Source of the DNA: Chitinophagales bacterium | GTDB taxonomy: Bacteria; Bacteroidota; Bacteroidia; Chitinophagales; JADJOU01 | DNA: 64,000 bases | NCBI GenBank assembly: GCA_016787225.1 | Contig: JAEUUY010000022.1 | Location: 173,014 to 237,013, forward strand | Reading direction: 5' to 3' | Shown: positions 35,927-44,569 of the stretch, piece by piece | Layout of the letters: every line of letters begins with the position of its first letter | Numbering within the stretch: position 1 is the stretch's first letter | Program-made: the position numbers and the translations under genes | Notes under the pieces: generated by a model | What the model was told of the DNA's origin: nothing | Databases searched by the model: none | What the model saw: only the letters and a program-made list of their open reading frames with translations

Positions 35927-38701
35927 TTAATGCGCTTCGAGCCAATTCTTTCCAGTTCCAAACTCTGCGACTATAGGCAAAGGTAAATTAGAAATAGCAT
36001 TTTCCATGGAAAAAATCACAATTTCTTTTACTTTATCTAATTCAGAGCTCAGAACCTCAAAAACCAATTCATCGTGAACCTGAAGTGTCATAGCCGAATG
36101 AATGTGATTTTCTTTGAATTGTCGATGAATATCCAGCATAGCTAATTTTATCATATCCGCAGCGCTTCCTTGAATAGGAGCATTGATAGCTATGCGCTCC
36201 CAAATGCCTCTTTGCATAGCATTGCGGCTATTGATATCGCGTAAGTACCTGCGTCTGCCTAGAATCGTTTCTACATATCCTTTTTCCTGTCCAATTTTTA
36301 TTTGACTATCCATATAGTCTTTAATTTTTGGATAGGTCTTAAAATAATTGTGAATCATATCTTTCGCTTCTGCCATAGTCAAGGTCGTTTGCTGAGATAA
36401 ACCAAATGCCGAAACACCATAGATAATTCCGAAATTAACAACCTTGGCATTGCTTCGCTGTTCTTTAGTCACTTCGTCAAATGGTATCCCATACACTTTA
36501 CTCGCTGTCAGTTTATGAATATCTTGATTATTTTTAAACGCCTCTATCATAGTCTCATCGCCACTCATAGCAGCTATTACACGAAGTTCTATCTGAGAAT
36601 AATCAGCGCTAAGTAGAATATAATCATCGTTGGGCACATTAAATGCTTTTCTGATTTTTCTACCGCGTTCGGTGCGTATCGGAATATTTTGTAAATTAGG
36701 CTCTGTACTACTGAGTCTGCCTGTGGCAGCTATGGTTTGATTGAAAGAAGTATGTATTCTTCCAGTTTTCGGGTGAATCAACTGTGGTAAGGCATCTACA
36801 TAGGTTGACTTTAACTTTGTCAGTTCGCGATAGTCTAGAATATTTCTGGCGATGCTATGTTCTTTTTTTAGTTTGCTCAACACCTCTTCTCCTGTAGCAT
36901 ATTGCCCTGTCTTAGTTTTCTTCTCTGTAAATGGTATTTTCATTTTTTCAAATAAGACCTCCCCCAACTGCTTAGGTGAATCTAAATTGAATCGGACGCC
37001 TGCTTCTTCGAATATGGCTTCTTGAAATTTTTCTTGTTCTATAGCTAATTCTTTGGAGTATTCATTAAGAAATTCGGTGTCTAGCGAAACGCCTTTCCGC
37101 TCCATATCCGCAAGCACATAAATAAGCGGAAACTCTACCTTATTTGCAAGTTCTTTTAGTTTAGGGGTTTCTTCTAATTCCTTATTTAAGTTTTCATATA
37201 ATTGATATGCAATATCGGTATCCTCTGCTGCGTAGTCCTTAATTTTTTCTAAAGCCACATCGCGAATAGATATTTTTCGTACACCTTTTCCTACTAATTC
37301 TTCAAATTTGACGGTGTCATAGTTGAGGTAACGCTGAGCCATAGCATCGAGGCCGTGCTTCGCATCCGCATCCAATAGAAAATGACAAAGCATGGTGTCG
37401 TATATCGGAAAAGCTATTTCTATACCATAGTTTTTGAGTATATGTAAATCGAATTTGAAATTCTGTGCTATTTTGAGCTTGGAATTATCCAAGAAAATAG
37501 CCTGAAATTGTTGTAGTTGCTCCTTTGCCTCATTAAAATTCGCGCTTAGTGGAACATAATAGCCACTTCCTTTTTGGATAGTAAATGAAATGCCAACAAT
37601 CTCTGCATCGTTAAAGTCTAGTCCTGTGGTCTCTGTATCGAAGGCAAAACTTTTGGCATTTTGTAATTCTGTCAATAGCGTTTTCCATTCCGTATCACTT
37701 TCTACTAAATGATATGTGTGCGGAGAGGTATTTATATTTTCAAATGGACTAGAAATGATGACTTGTTCTGGTGTATTCTGGCTGAATAAATCATGACCAC
37801 CACTTGCAGATTTAGGAGGTGTCACAATAGTGGCTTCTCCTAGCATTTCTTTTTGTAAGGTTCTAAACTCAAGTTCAGTGAAAATTTCTCTTAGAGCATC
37901 TTTGTCAAATGGCTCTAGCAAAAGCTTTTCGTCGCTTATCTCGATAGGAACATCCAAAATGATGGTCGCTAGTTTTTTAGAATCTAATCCTTGCTGAGAG
38001 AAGTTAATGACATTCTCTTTTTGTTTACCTTTGAGTTTGTCTGTATTAGCCAAAAGACCCTCTACCGAGCCATATTCTTTGATTAGTGCTTTTGCCGTTT
38101 TCTCGCCGATACCTGGTATGCCCGGAATATTATCTACCGCATCTCCCCATAGTGCCAGTATGTCGATTACTTGCAAGGGATTCTCTACTTCCCAGTTCTT
38201 ACAAATTTCTTCTACACCTAGTATTTCAGGTTGATTGCCCATTCGTGGTGGTTTGTAAATCTTAATATTTTCCTCAACTAGCTGACCAAAATCCTTGTCA
38301 GGTGTCACCATATAGACTAGATGATTTTCCTTCGCTTTCTGCTTGGCTATGGTGCCTATCACATCATCTGCTTCATAACCTTCTACCTCGAGAATAGGGA
38401 TATGCATAGCCTCAATAATCCGTCGAATATAAGGCTCTGAAATAATAATGTCCTCAGGAGTCGCATCTCGCTGCGCTTTATAATATTCAAATTCCTGAAC
38501 CCTCACATTCGCACTCTTATGGTCGAATACTACCGCTAAATGGGTCGGATTTTCTTTCTGTATCAATTGCCATAGGGTGCGTGTAAAGCCCATGATAGCT
38601 GTCACATTCATTTTTTTTGAATTATACAAAAAGTTAGAACCCATGGAATAATAAGCTCTAAAAATGAGGGCGTAGGCGTCGAGTAGATAAAGGGTTTTCA
38701 A
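35927..38701 (-). CDS. polA: DNA polymerase I
   Basis: Repair and Okazaki-fragment polymerase, 924 residues with a TTG start (no ATG is available before the first conserved residues MKTLYLLDAYALIFRAYY). Three domains are present: 5'-3' exonuclease (about 1-300); 3'-5' exonuclease, with catalytic residues intact in FDTETTGLDF and YAAEDTDIAY; and polymerase, with motif A DYSQIELR, motif B RSNAKVVNFGIIYG and motif C VHDE near the end. The first 38 codons and the promoter region occur again at 40274-40420, and partly at 39605-39654, as direct repeats. Confidence 0.97.
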   Translation of the reverse strand: MKTLYLLDAYALIFRAYYSMGSNFLYNSKKMNVTAIMGFTRTLWQLIQKENPTHLAVVFDHKSANVRVQEFEYYKAQRDATPEDIIISEPYIRRIIEAMHIPILEVEGYEADDVIGTIAKQKAKENHLVYMVTPDKDFGQLVEENIKIYKPPRMGNQPEILGVEEICKNWEVENPLQVIDILALWGDAVDNIPGIPGIGEKTAKALIKEYGSVEGLLANTDKLKGKQKENVINFSQQGLDSKKLATIILDVPIEISDEKLLLEPFDKDALREIFTELEFRTLQKEMLGEATIVTPPKSASGGHDLFSQNTPEQVIISSPFENINTSPHTYHLVESDTEWKTLLTELQNAKSFAFDTETTGLDFNDAEIVGISFTIQKGSGYYVPLSANFNEAKEQLQQFQAIFLDNSKLKIAQNFKFDLHILKNYGIEIAFPIYDTMLCHFLLDADAKHGLDAMAQRYLNYDTVKFEELVGKGVRKISIRDVALEKIKDYAAEDTDIAYQLYENLNKELEETPKLKELANKVEFPLIYVLADMERKGVSLDTEFLNEYSKELAIEQEKFQEAIFEEAGVRFNLDSPKQLGEVLFEKMKIPFTEKKTKTGQYATGEEVLSKLKKEHSIARNILDYRELTKLKSTYVDALPQLIHPKTGRIHTSFNQTIAATGRLSSTEPNLQNIPIRTERGRKIRKAFNVPNDDYILLSADYSQIELRVIAAMSGDETMIEAFKNNQDIHKLTASKVYGIPFDEVTKEQRSNAKVVNFGIIYGVSAFGLSQQTTLTMAEAKDMIHNYFKTYPKIKDYMDSQIKIGQEKGYVETILGRRRYLRDINSRNAMQRGIWERIAINAPIQGSAADMIKLAMLDIHRQFKENHIHSAMTLQVHDELVFEVLSSELDKVKEIVIFSMENAISNLPLPIVAEFGTGKNWLEAH

Positions 38702-38735
38702 TTTACTTTGATTTAGAAAGTAAATATAGAGAGAA
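38589..38735 (-). repeat. Direct repeat copy A: live polA 5' end
   Basis: This 147-bp block holds polA codons 1-38, a palindrome with 9-bp arms ATTTACTTT/AAAGTAAAT (38701-38725) that overlaps the first base of the TTG start, and a TATATTTAC box. It matches copy C at 140 of 147 positions by eye; six differences fall in the coding part and all are synonymous. Confidence 0.9.
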
Positions 38736-38831
38736 TGAGTGGAAATAGACTAACCAAGATGTAAACTAGTCCATTTAGGACTATATATATTCTCCAGTTT
38801 TACTTCGGTATGAAAAAATTCTATATGCAAC

Positions 38832-39074
38832 TTATTTCTGGGCTCTCCAAGTTATAGAAGCAAGTGCTACGATGCCTAAACCCATTAAACTAGTTCCTAG
38901 CTTATACTGTTGAATATAGAATAGGAAACCAATAACTCCCAGATAAAACAAAATAGCAAAAATGGATACATAAATAGAAACCTGACCTAAGTGGTATTTC
39001 CTATCATTTTCCGTTTTATTGATTTCGGGATATTCAAGAATAGAATTCAAATATCTCTTGCCAAAATCTGGCAT
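38832..39074 (-). CDS. Small two-helix membrane protein (80 aa)
   Basis: An 80-residue protein with a charged N-terminal part of about 28 residues and two hydrophobic segments (about 32-53 and 58-76; SIYVSIFAILFYLGVIGFLFYI and LMGLGIVALASITW). Not recognised. It is the last of three small genes on the same strand lying between two copies of the polA 5' end, 48 bp after the 27-codon frame. No export signal beyond the membrane segments. Confidence 0.55.
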   Translation of the reverse strand: MPDFGKRYLNSILEYPEINKTENDRKYHLGQVSIYVSIFAILFYLGVIGFLFYIQQYKLGTSLMGLGIVALASITWRAQK

Positions 39075-39122
39075 TATTTTATTGTAGTTTTCTAACTCCT
39101 CAGGAGAGATAAAATCTGAATG

Positions 39123-39206
39123 CTAAGATAACTCTTGAGCTAAAAATCCTTTTTTACTTCCATCTTCTACTCCTGTAATTTTCCTATTCGTCTTTAACTT
39201 CCCCAT
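39123..39206 (-). CDS. Very short reading frame (27 aa)
   Basis: A 27-codon ATG-to-TAG frame, lysine-rich and soluble (MGKLKTNRKITGVEDG at its start), lying 20 bp after the 73-codon gene and 48 bp before the 80-codon gene on the same strand. Spacing and position suggest a peptide in a small operon; length makes chance possible. No known bacteriocin leader motif was recognised. Confidence 0.3.
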   Translation of the reverse strand: MGKLKTNRKITGVEDGSKKGFLAQELS

Positions 39207-39226
39207 TTTTAGATAACTAAAAGGTA

Positions 39227-39448
39227 TTAACCACAAGCAGCAAATTTGTCATACGAAGATGAAGTATTCTTATTAGATTCTCTTATAGATTGACTATAAG
39301 CTTTCTTTATAGCATTTGTATGCATCTTCTTTACTTCAGCATTTGTGTCCTCTTTTTTACTGATATTGAGTATCGCATTCACTATGACTGCGCCTCCTAG
39401 AATAAGAGCCACATTTTCTATAATTTCAAATACATCTGATTTGTTCAT
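39227..39448 (-). CDS. Small protein with hydrophobic segment (73 aa)
   Basis: A 73-residue protein. It has an N-terminal hydrophobic segment with a glycine pair (ENVALILGGAVIVNAIL, about 11-27), then a lysine/serine/asparagine-rich hydrophilic part ending in DKFAACG with one cysteine. It is preceded by a TAAATTTG box at 39475-39482 and heads the three-gene cluster. A secreted or membrane-associated peptide is possible; no family was recognised. Confidence 0.55.
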   Translation of the reverse strand: MNKSDVFEIIENVALILGGAVIVNAILNISKKEDTNAEVKKMHTNAIKKAYSQSIRESNKNTSSSYDKFAACG

Positions 39449-39474
39449 TTGTGAGAGGATTTGCTTATATAACG

Positions 39475-39482
39475 CAAATTTA
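39475..39482 (-). promoter_or_regulatory. -7 element of the small-gene cluster
   Basis: The minus strand reads TAAATTTG, 27 bp before the ATG of the 73-codon gene. The 323-bp gap to the next lipoprotein gene otherwise holds repeat copy B and no other gene that I can see. Confidence 0.5.
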
Positions 39483-39604
39483 AGGTAAAAAATTCTTACT
39501 ACTATACAAAAATGAGAGAATAACCACCTGAGGTATACTAAAATTCCCTCAATTGATCCATAAATCCTAGATTTATACTACATTTTGTTACAAAAAAAAC
39601 ATAC

Positions 39605-39654
39605 GCGTCGAGTAGATATAGGGTTTTCAATTTACTTTGATGTAGAAAGTAAAT
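39605..39654 (-). repeat. Direct repeat copy B: polA start fragment
   Basis: 50 bp, 48 identical to the polA start region at 38676-38725: codons 1-9, the TTG start and the palindrome. One difference is a synonymous leucine codon; the other is in the palindrome loop. It breaks off after codon 9 on one side and just past the palindrome on the other. Confidence 0.85.
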
Positions 39655-39771
39655 GTAATCAGAAATGAGGAAAGTCTGGGTCTTTGTTTTGGATAAATTA
39701 CAACCGCTGGAGATCAGTGAATAATCAGAGACAAAAACTTAGTTTAAAAAATTGAGATTATAACAATTCAG

Positions 39772-40212
39772 CTACTGCTTTTTAAGCCTAATAGTATCTC
39801 TATCCCAATTTCTGAGGAAGTACAGTTCTACTTCTTCCTTAGTCTCATTAAACTTTGAAATATAGGTATACCAATACTCCACTTTAGGATCTTGAGGCTG
39901 AATCCAGTATTTATTCATCTGGAATGAATCACAGGACTTCATTCTATATTTTATATTATACTTCCATACATCAGGATTAATATTCTCTAGTATATCCATT
40001 ATGGAGTCATTCTTAAAATTAAATCCTTGTGGATTTATTGTTCCACTAGCATCAGTTCGTTTCCAAACGCCCATTCTAAAATTATTATCCTTCGTGAACT
40101 TGTTAATACAGCTAAACCACGGCGATGCTGGTTCTTTATCACAACTAGAAATATTATAGCTAGCAAATACAATCAATATCATAATAAAGAGAAGAGGAAT
40201 CTTATTTAGCAT
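39772..40212 (-). CDS. Lipoprotein, unknown (146 aa)
   Basis: A 146-residue lipoprotein from the ATG at 40212 (MLNKIPLLFIMILIVFA), with lipobox YNISSC. The frame opening at 40254 adds 14 residues before a normal signal peptide and is less likely. The mature part is aromatic and charged (NKYWIQPQDPKVEYWYTYI) and ends KLKKQ. Not recognised. It lies between repeat copies B and C of the polA 5' end, so it belongs to the inserted segment. Confidence 0.65.
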   Translation of the reverse strand: MLNKIPLLFIMILIVFASYNISSCDKEPASPWFSCINKFTKDNNFRMGVWKRTDASGTINPQGFNFKNDSIMDILENINPDVWKYNIKYRMKSCDSFQMNKYWIQPQDPKVEYWYTYISKFNETKEEVELYFLRNWDRDTIRLKKQ

Positions 40213-40273
40213 TTTCTTTAACAATTTTAAAGGATTCTTTATGTTCCCCCGCAATTATATTGACAAAGTATTG

Positions 40274-40420
40274 CCCATAATAGCCGTCACATTCATTTTT
40301 TTCGAATTATACAAAAAATTAGAGCCCATGGAATAATAAGCTCTGAAAATGAGGGCGTAGGCGTCGAGTAGATAAAGGGTTTTCAATTTACTTTGATTTA
40401 GAAAGTAAATATAGTGAGAA
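40274..40420 (-). pseudogene. Direct repeat copy C: displaced polA 5' end
   Basis: Codons 1-38 of polA plus promoter and palindrome, in the same orientation as polA, ending abruptly after MNVTAIMG and running into unrelated codons (NTLSI) and a stop. All six coding differences from the live copy are third-position and synonymous, which is unlike a decaying duplicate and suggests it once belonged to a working polA allele. It occupies much of the 425-bp gap between two lipoprotein genes. Confidence 0.85.
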
Positions 40421-40637
40421 AGACAATAAACATCCAATAGAAGATGTCGCCATCCAAAATCTTACAACCTCAAATATGTTGTAAGTCAATTCATTTCAAA
40501 ACAGCATTGTTTGCTCAGTTATTTATTTGATATCAAGTTGCTAATACCTTGATTGACTAGAGCGAAATCAACTCTTTTCTTTTTTATTTTGGATGATATT
40601 GATTTAAAATCGAATTTTATTTTGTAGCGGGTCCTAA
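40421..40637. other. Gap with one small hairpin
   Basis: No gene was seen. A short inverted repeat CTTACAAC / GTTGTAAG lies at about 40462-40486. This stretch probably represents the ancestral DNA upstream of polA before the segment between the repeats was gained. Confidence 0.3.
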
Positions 40638-41009
40638 TTAATAAGACTTGTAGACAATATCCCCCAGCTTTATATCATTAAGCTTATTCCCACAATTCGT
40701 TCCAGTTACTCCACCAAGATTATAACAAATCAATGTGCCCCCACATGAATAATAATATTTCTGATGTGGCAAAGAACCTCCAAATCCTTTTGCTTCAAAT
40801 TGAAATAAAAATCCTTTCTCCGCTATACTTGGCATTTCCATTTTTTGGACAAGAATACTATCACTAGACGTTTTTCTATCTTTTATGGCTATTCTAAGCC
40901 ATTCTAGTTCATTCACAGGATCTTTCACACCGCAATACAAAATTACAGGATCTTCTTTTTTACCACATGTAAATAGAATTAAACACATTCCTACTAGCAC
41001 TCCTTTCAT
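40638..41009 (-). CDS. Lipoprotein, unknown (123 aa)
   Basis: A 123-residue lipoprotein: signal with lipobox LFTC near residue 15, and a mature part with four further cysteines (LYCGV, YYSCGG, LICYN, GTNCGN), likely disulfide-bonded. It starts 3 bp after the stop of the M4 metallopeptidase gene, so it is probably cotranslated with it and could be an envelope partner or inhibitor; that is inference from spacing only. Confidence 0.7.
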   Translation of the reverse strand: MKGVLVGMCLILFTCGKKEDPVILYCGVKDPVNELEWLRIAIKDRKTSSDSILVQKMEMPSIAEKGFLFQFEAKGFGGSLPHQKYYYSCGGTLICYNLGGVTGTNCGNKLNDIKLGDIVYKSY

Positions 41010-41012
41010 ATA

Positions 41013-43142
41013 TTAAATTTTTCTGATGTTAAAAACCTTCGATTGTTTATTATAACTAACCCTTAGCAAATATTGTCCATTTTTTAAACCTGATAAGTCT
41101 AAGGTGTTTAAATTGTTTGTTATAACTGATTCATAGACTATCTGTCCTAACATATTAATGCACTGAATATATACTTCTTCGTTTTTAATATTTAGCTCTA
41201 AGGTAGCTAAGTTATGAACTGGATTAGGATAAAACTTAATATTATCAACGCTTGATTTTTCTACCGGCTCAGGAATAAGATTATCAGATACAGCAGATAC
41301 TTTCATTCCACCATTTGAACTATTGCATGGCACTATACGTGCAGAAAAGTCCGACTCCCTAAAAGCATGAAATCCATCTGACAATGTTACATAATTTGTT
41401 GATTCATAAGTCACCCAAGTATTGTCCTCAATAATATTACTTGCATCCACTAAATAATAGGCATACTTATAATCTGAATTATTATATGTTACTGGATCTG
41501 TTATATAAATTGAATTGCCGCCGATTAGTGAATTTCCTACACCAACTGCATACCAAGCATCTATTACACTCTTTACTTCTGGGGAACATATACCATAAAG
41601 ATCCTTTGCTGCTTGAATTGTTAGTTGTCTGGCTTGTAAAAAACCAGTCGTACTTGTAAAGTACTTTGTTTGAGCCCTATAGAGTATTTTTTCAGCTTTG
41701 GACATATAAATTCTCTGTACATTATAACTATTACCATGATCATTAGTCCCGCTTCCACCCATAGAAATTAGGTAAAACCAGAAATTCATTACACCATTAT
41801 TAATATGTACTCTTTTATCTTCATCTGTCCCTTGATACCAAAAGGTTCCATTATAAGTATCAGGGTGTAATTCTGCATTGGGGTTGTTCATACTTCGAAT
41901 TGATGGACGAGTCTTCGGCACTCCCTCGCCCACTAGCCATGTGTTTCTTTTTAAATTAAGAGGTATTGGGTAGTTTCTATCGGAGTACTCTTCTACACAT
42001 GCTCCCCAGATATCACTTAAACTCTCATTTATGGTACCAGATTCACCAGTAGTAATCAATTTACAAGTTTTACTATTCATTCCATGAGCCCACTCATGCG
42101 CAACTATGTCAATTGTAGAATAGGGGTTATTTGCAAATCCTCCACCGATATTAATATGTGTCCCATTCCATTTAGCATTATCTATGCTGCCTTGCACCCA
42201 AGCTAGTAATTCACCATCATTGTTATCAATACTTAGTCGGTTATGTCGCACTTTAAAATAGTCATAATAGACCATTGAGCCCCAGTGAACATCAAACATA
42301 AATTGTTTTGGTTGATACATATTAATCGTTGGATTAGGTATACAATCGGCAGCAGTCCAGTTATTATCACTGTCTAATACATTTGCTCCAAAGTTTAATG
42401 TTGTGTTAATTTTGCAGTTTATATTGTGATACCCTAACAAAGCCCATGGAGGTGATGTACTGGGTAACTGAGAAGTTATTATTATTTGATTACCACTATA
42501 AATTGTTTCTGCCCATGCATTGCAGGATTGTGAAATGGAATTCAAAACTGTACCGTTTTCAGCAGAAATAAATATCCAATATCGATCATCGATTTCAGGT
42601 ATATAAACGTCAAATTTATAAGCTAAAATGGAATTAGAAGATACTGAGTCTACCTTACTATTAAAGTAAACTACATCACCATCAAAAGAATTATATCGTG
42701 AGGCATTGCCCTTATCGTTAGTAGCATATTCATTTAACTTAAAAATAGATGAATCAAAATATTTTAACGCTAATTTTAGAGCCTCCTCTTTTTTAATCTT
42801 CGCTTTCTGTTCCTGTTTTACTTTCTGGCAAATCTCGCCATTTAAATAATATAACTTATTATTTTTGAAATGGAGTTTAAGAATAGAATATTCGATTGGA
42901 ATTGATTTATACGTCTGAGTTAAAGTTATATGCTTAAACCCCAATTCATCAATTTCGCTTCGACTTTGATCAATTTCAAAGCTCAGAAAGCTATCAAGCT
43001 TAAGAAGCCGATCGAGTTTTTCTCCATAGTTCTCTTCTGTAATTTCTGTAACATCTTCATGAAATTTGTATTCAATACTGATCAGCTGAGCCTTTATAGA
43101 TGTTCCATATATTATAAACAATGCAATTAGTAAACCTTTCAT
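41013..43142 (-). CDS. Secreted M4 (thermolysin-like) metallopeptidase with T9SS domain
   Basis: A 709-residue secreted protease. Signal peptide (1 to about 18) and a propeptide of the FTP/PepSY type (about 45-205) come first. The M4 catalytic domain has HEWAH at 349-353 and the ligand glutamate E373 in NESLSDIWG. After an intermediate beta region the C-terminal type IX sorting domain begins near 635 (FYPNPVHNLATLEL, LKNGQYLLRVSY). Canonical M4 enzymes read HEFTH; here tryptophan and alanine sit inside the motif, but the ligands are kept. It follows the upstream gene by 3 bp. Confidence 0.92.
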   Translation of the reverse strand: MKGLLIALFIIYGTSIKAQLISIEYKFHEDVTEITEENYGEKLDRLLKLDSFLSFEIDQSRSEIDELGFKHITLTQTYKSIPIEYSILKLHFKNNKLYYLNGEICQKVKQEQKAKIKKEEALKLALKYFDSSIFKLNEYATNDKGNASRYNSFDGDVVYFNSKVDSVSSNSILAYKFDVYIPEIDDRYWIFISAENGTVLNSISQSCNAWAETIYSGNQIIITSQLPSTSPPWALLGYHNINCKINTTLNFGANVLDSDNNWTAADCIPNPTINMYQPKQFMFDVHWGSMVYYDYFKVRHNRLSIDNNDGELLAWVQGSIDNAKWNGTHINIGGGFANNPYSTIDIVAHEWAHGMNSKTCKLITTGESGTINESLSDIWGACVEEYSDRNYPIPLNLKRNTWLVGEGVPKTRPSIRSMNNPNAELHPDTYNGTFWYQGTDEDKRVHINNGVMNFWFYLISMGGSGTNDHGNSYNVQRIYMSKAEKILYRAQTKYFTSTTGFLQARQLTIQAAKDLYGICSPEVKSVIDAWYAVGVGNSLIGGNSIYITDPVTYNNSDYKYAYYLVDASNIIEDNTWVTYESTNYVTLSDGFHAFRESDFSARIVPCNSSNGGMKVSAVSDNLIPEPVEKSSVDNIKFYPNPVHNLATLELNIKNEEVYIQCINMLGQIVYESVITNNLNTLDLSGLKNGQYLLRVSYNKQSKVFNIRKI

Positions 43143-43145
43143 ATC

Positions 43146-44012
43146 TTATTGATTTTTCACATTGATCAATGATTTTTTAATCTCGTCAATTTCTTTTTGC
43201 TGCTGTATAATATATAGGGTTAACTCTTCTACCTTCTCTAATAGCTTCATATTCATTTCGCCTAGACCAATTCCTTCCTTTTCATTAAACTCATTTTCCC
43301 CTTTTATATTTGGCAAGTGTTTATGAATTGCAATATATTTTTCTAGATCTCTGAGAGTCATAAGTTTATAGCCAGATTTAAATACATAGTCAGGGATTAC
43401 TTGCATATCGACCTTAATTTCTCTAGCCCTAACAAACCCCGTGTTATCAACTAAAAACTGATTCTTACCATTTATATCTCTTACACGAAATTCTCCTTCT
43501 ATTGTTAGATTGCCTCCATTTCCAAGCCATCTAGAAACAAACATATTAGAGAATGATTCTACTTTGTCAGTATTAATACTAAATACCTCTCTCACATTAG
43601 GCCATGAGGTAATTTGAACTGCGGTTGAACCATTCCATATCCAGTTGGTAGAGGGTTGATTGATTAAGTCTGTATATGTAAATCGTAACCTTCTATCATC
43701 GTTGTCTATTGCGAACCCCCAAGTTGGGATAGATGTAATTGTTACCGCTGGACTTTGCCAACCTCCACTGCCAAGTGAAGTTCCGAGTTCTTTACTCAGG
43801 CTTAGTACGTTTTGGTGACCATTACTTGGATTACTTTCGCTCATCATCATTGGTGGCTGTATATTATATCTAATGTGCATTCTCCCAAATTGAGTGCCCC
43901 CTATATTTATATCAGAATTGGTAGTTGTTGGACCTAAAGGGTTCCATTGGGCATTACTATTAATTGTATAAATTAACGCAATCAAGACGCATGTTACTTT
44001 TACTTTCCTCAT
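43146..44012 (-). CDS. Secreted tail-fibre-like protein
   Basis: A 288-residue exported protein: signal peptide (ending near NSNAQ), a beta-rich middle with GWQSPAVTI and GGNLTIEGEFRVRD, and a conserved C-terminal region (EIKVDMQVIPDYVFKSGYKL, HLPNIKG, LGEMNMKLLEKVEELTLYI) ending in a coiled coil. This end is common to Bacteroidota surface proteins related to phage tail-fibre and S74-type proteins and may drive trimerisation. It heads an operon with the M4 protease and a lipoprotein. Confidence 0.8.
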   Translation of the reverse strand: MRKVKVTCVLIALIYTINSNAQWNPLGPTTTNSDINIGGTQFGRMHIRYNIQPPMMMSESNPSNGHQNVLSLSKELGTSLGSGGWQSPAVTITSIPTWGFAIDNDDRRLRFTYTDLINQPSTNWIWNGSTAVQITSWPNVREVFSINTDKVESFSNMFVSRWLGNGGNLTIEGEFRVRDINGKNQFLVDNTGFVRAREIKVDMQVIPDYVFKSGYKLMTLRDLEKYIAIHKHLPNIKGENEFNEKEGIGLGEMNMKLLEKVEELTLYIIQQQKEIDEIKKSLINVKNQ

Positions 44013-44109
44013 AATTTGTAAATTTTAAATTTACGTGCAAAGAAAATGTATTGCCACAACAAGCACAAATTATGAGGTTGTAATCACTACAACTTAAAGT
44101 TGTTTTTAA

Positions 44110-44475
44110 TTACTTCCTCAGAGAATCGCGCTCTATGACTTGCTTGGTCAGTTCTATCAGCAGTTTTTGATTTTCTAAAATTTGATTTAAAACATCTTTC
44201 TCATTAATATTTATGGTCTGATAGTTCTCTTTAGAACCATCATTATTGTTTTGATTAATATTCAATGGTAGTAGTTCATTGAATTTAATGTCGAGGGCTT
44301 CAGCTATTTTTTCCATTTTTGATATTGATATGTCATCACTTTGATTGAGTAGTTTATTTAATGCTTGCTGGCTGGTGTCTATTTTTTGTGCTAAGGTAGT
44401 TTGCGTTAATCCACGCTGACTCATTTTTTCGATAATCTTCGACTTAATTCTACTAACTAACCCCTTTCTATTCAT
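44110..44475 (-). CDS. XRE-family transcriptional regulator
   Basis: A 121-residue DNA-binding protein. The helix-turn-helix is at about 19-57 (LTQTTLAQKIDTSQQALNKL), followed by a short linker and a C-terminal helix (ILENQKLLIELTKQVIERD). It lies between the tail-fibre-like operon (same strand, 97 bp apart) and a divergent hydrolase, either of which it might control. A minus-strand TAAATTCG element lies just upstream of its start. Confidence 0.88.
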   Translation of the reverse strand: MNRKGLVSRIKSKIIEKMSQRGLTQTTLAQKIDTSQQALNKLLNQSDDISISKMEKIAEALDIKFNELLPLNINQNNNDGSKENYQTININEKDVLNQILENQKLLIELTKQVIERDSLRK

Positions 44476-44541
44476 AAAATTTAATGTTTAAGTAGGGCGA
44501 ATTTATGCTAAATTTATTAAAATCCAGCAATTATTTTAATT

Positions 44542-44549
44542 TATCTTTG
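44542..44549 (+). promoter_or_regulatory. -7 element of the hydrolase gene
   Basis: TATCTTTG lies 20 bp before the ATG of the secreted hydrolase gene, on the strand divergent from the XRE gene. Confidence 0.5.
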
Positions 44550-44569
44550 TTCAATTAAAAAAAACACCA

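Noticed and set aside
40255..40437. 60-codon gene with the N-terminus of DNA polymerase I
   Set aside because: It is a cut-off copy of polA codons 1-38 joined to unrelated codons, so listed as a pseudogene fragment.
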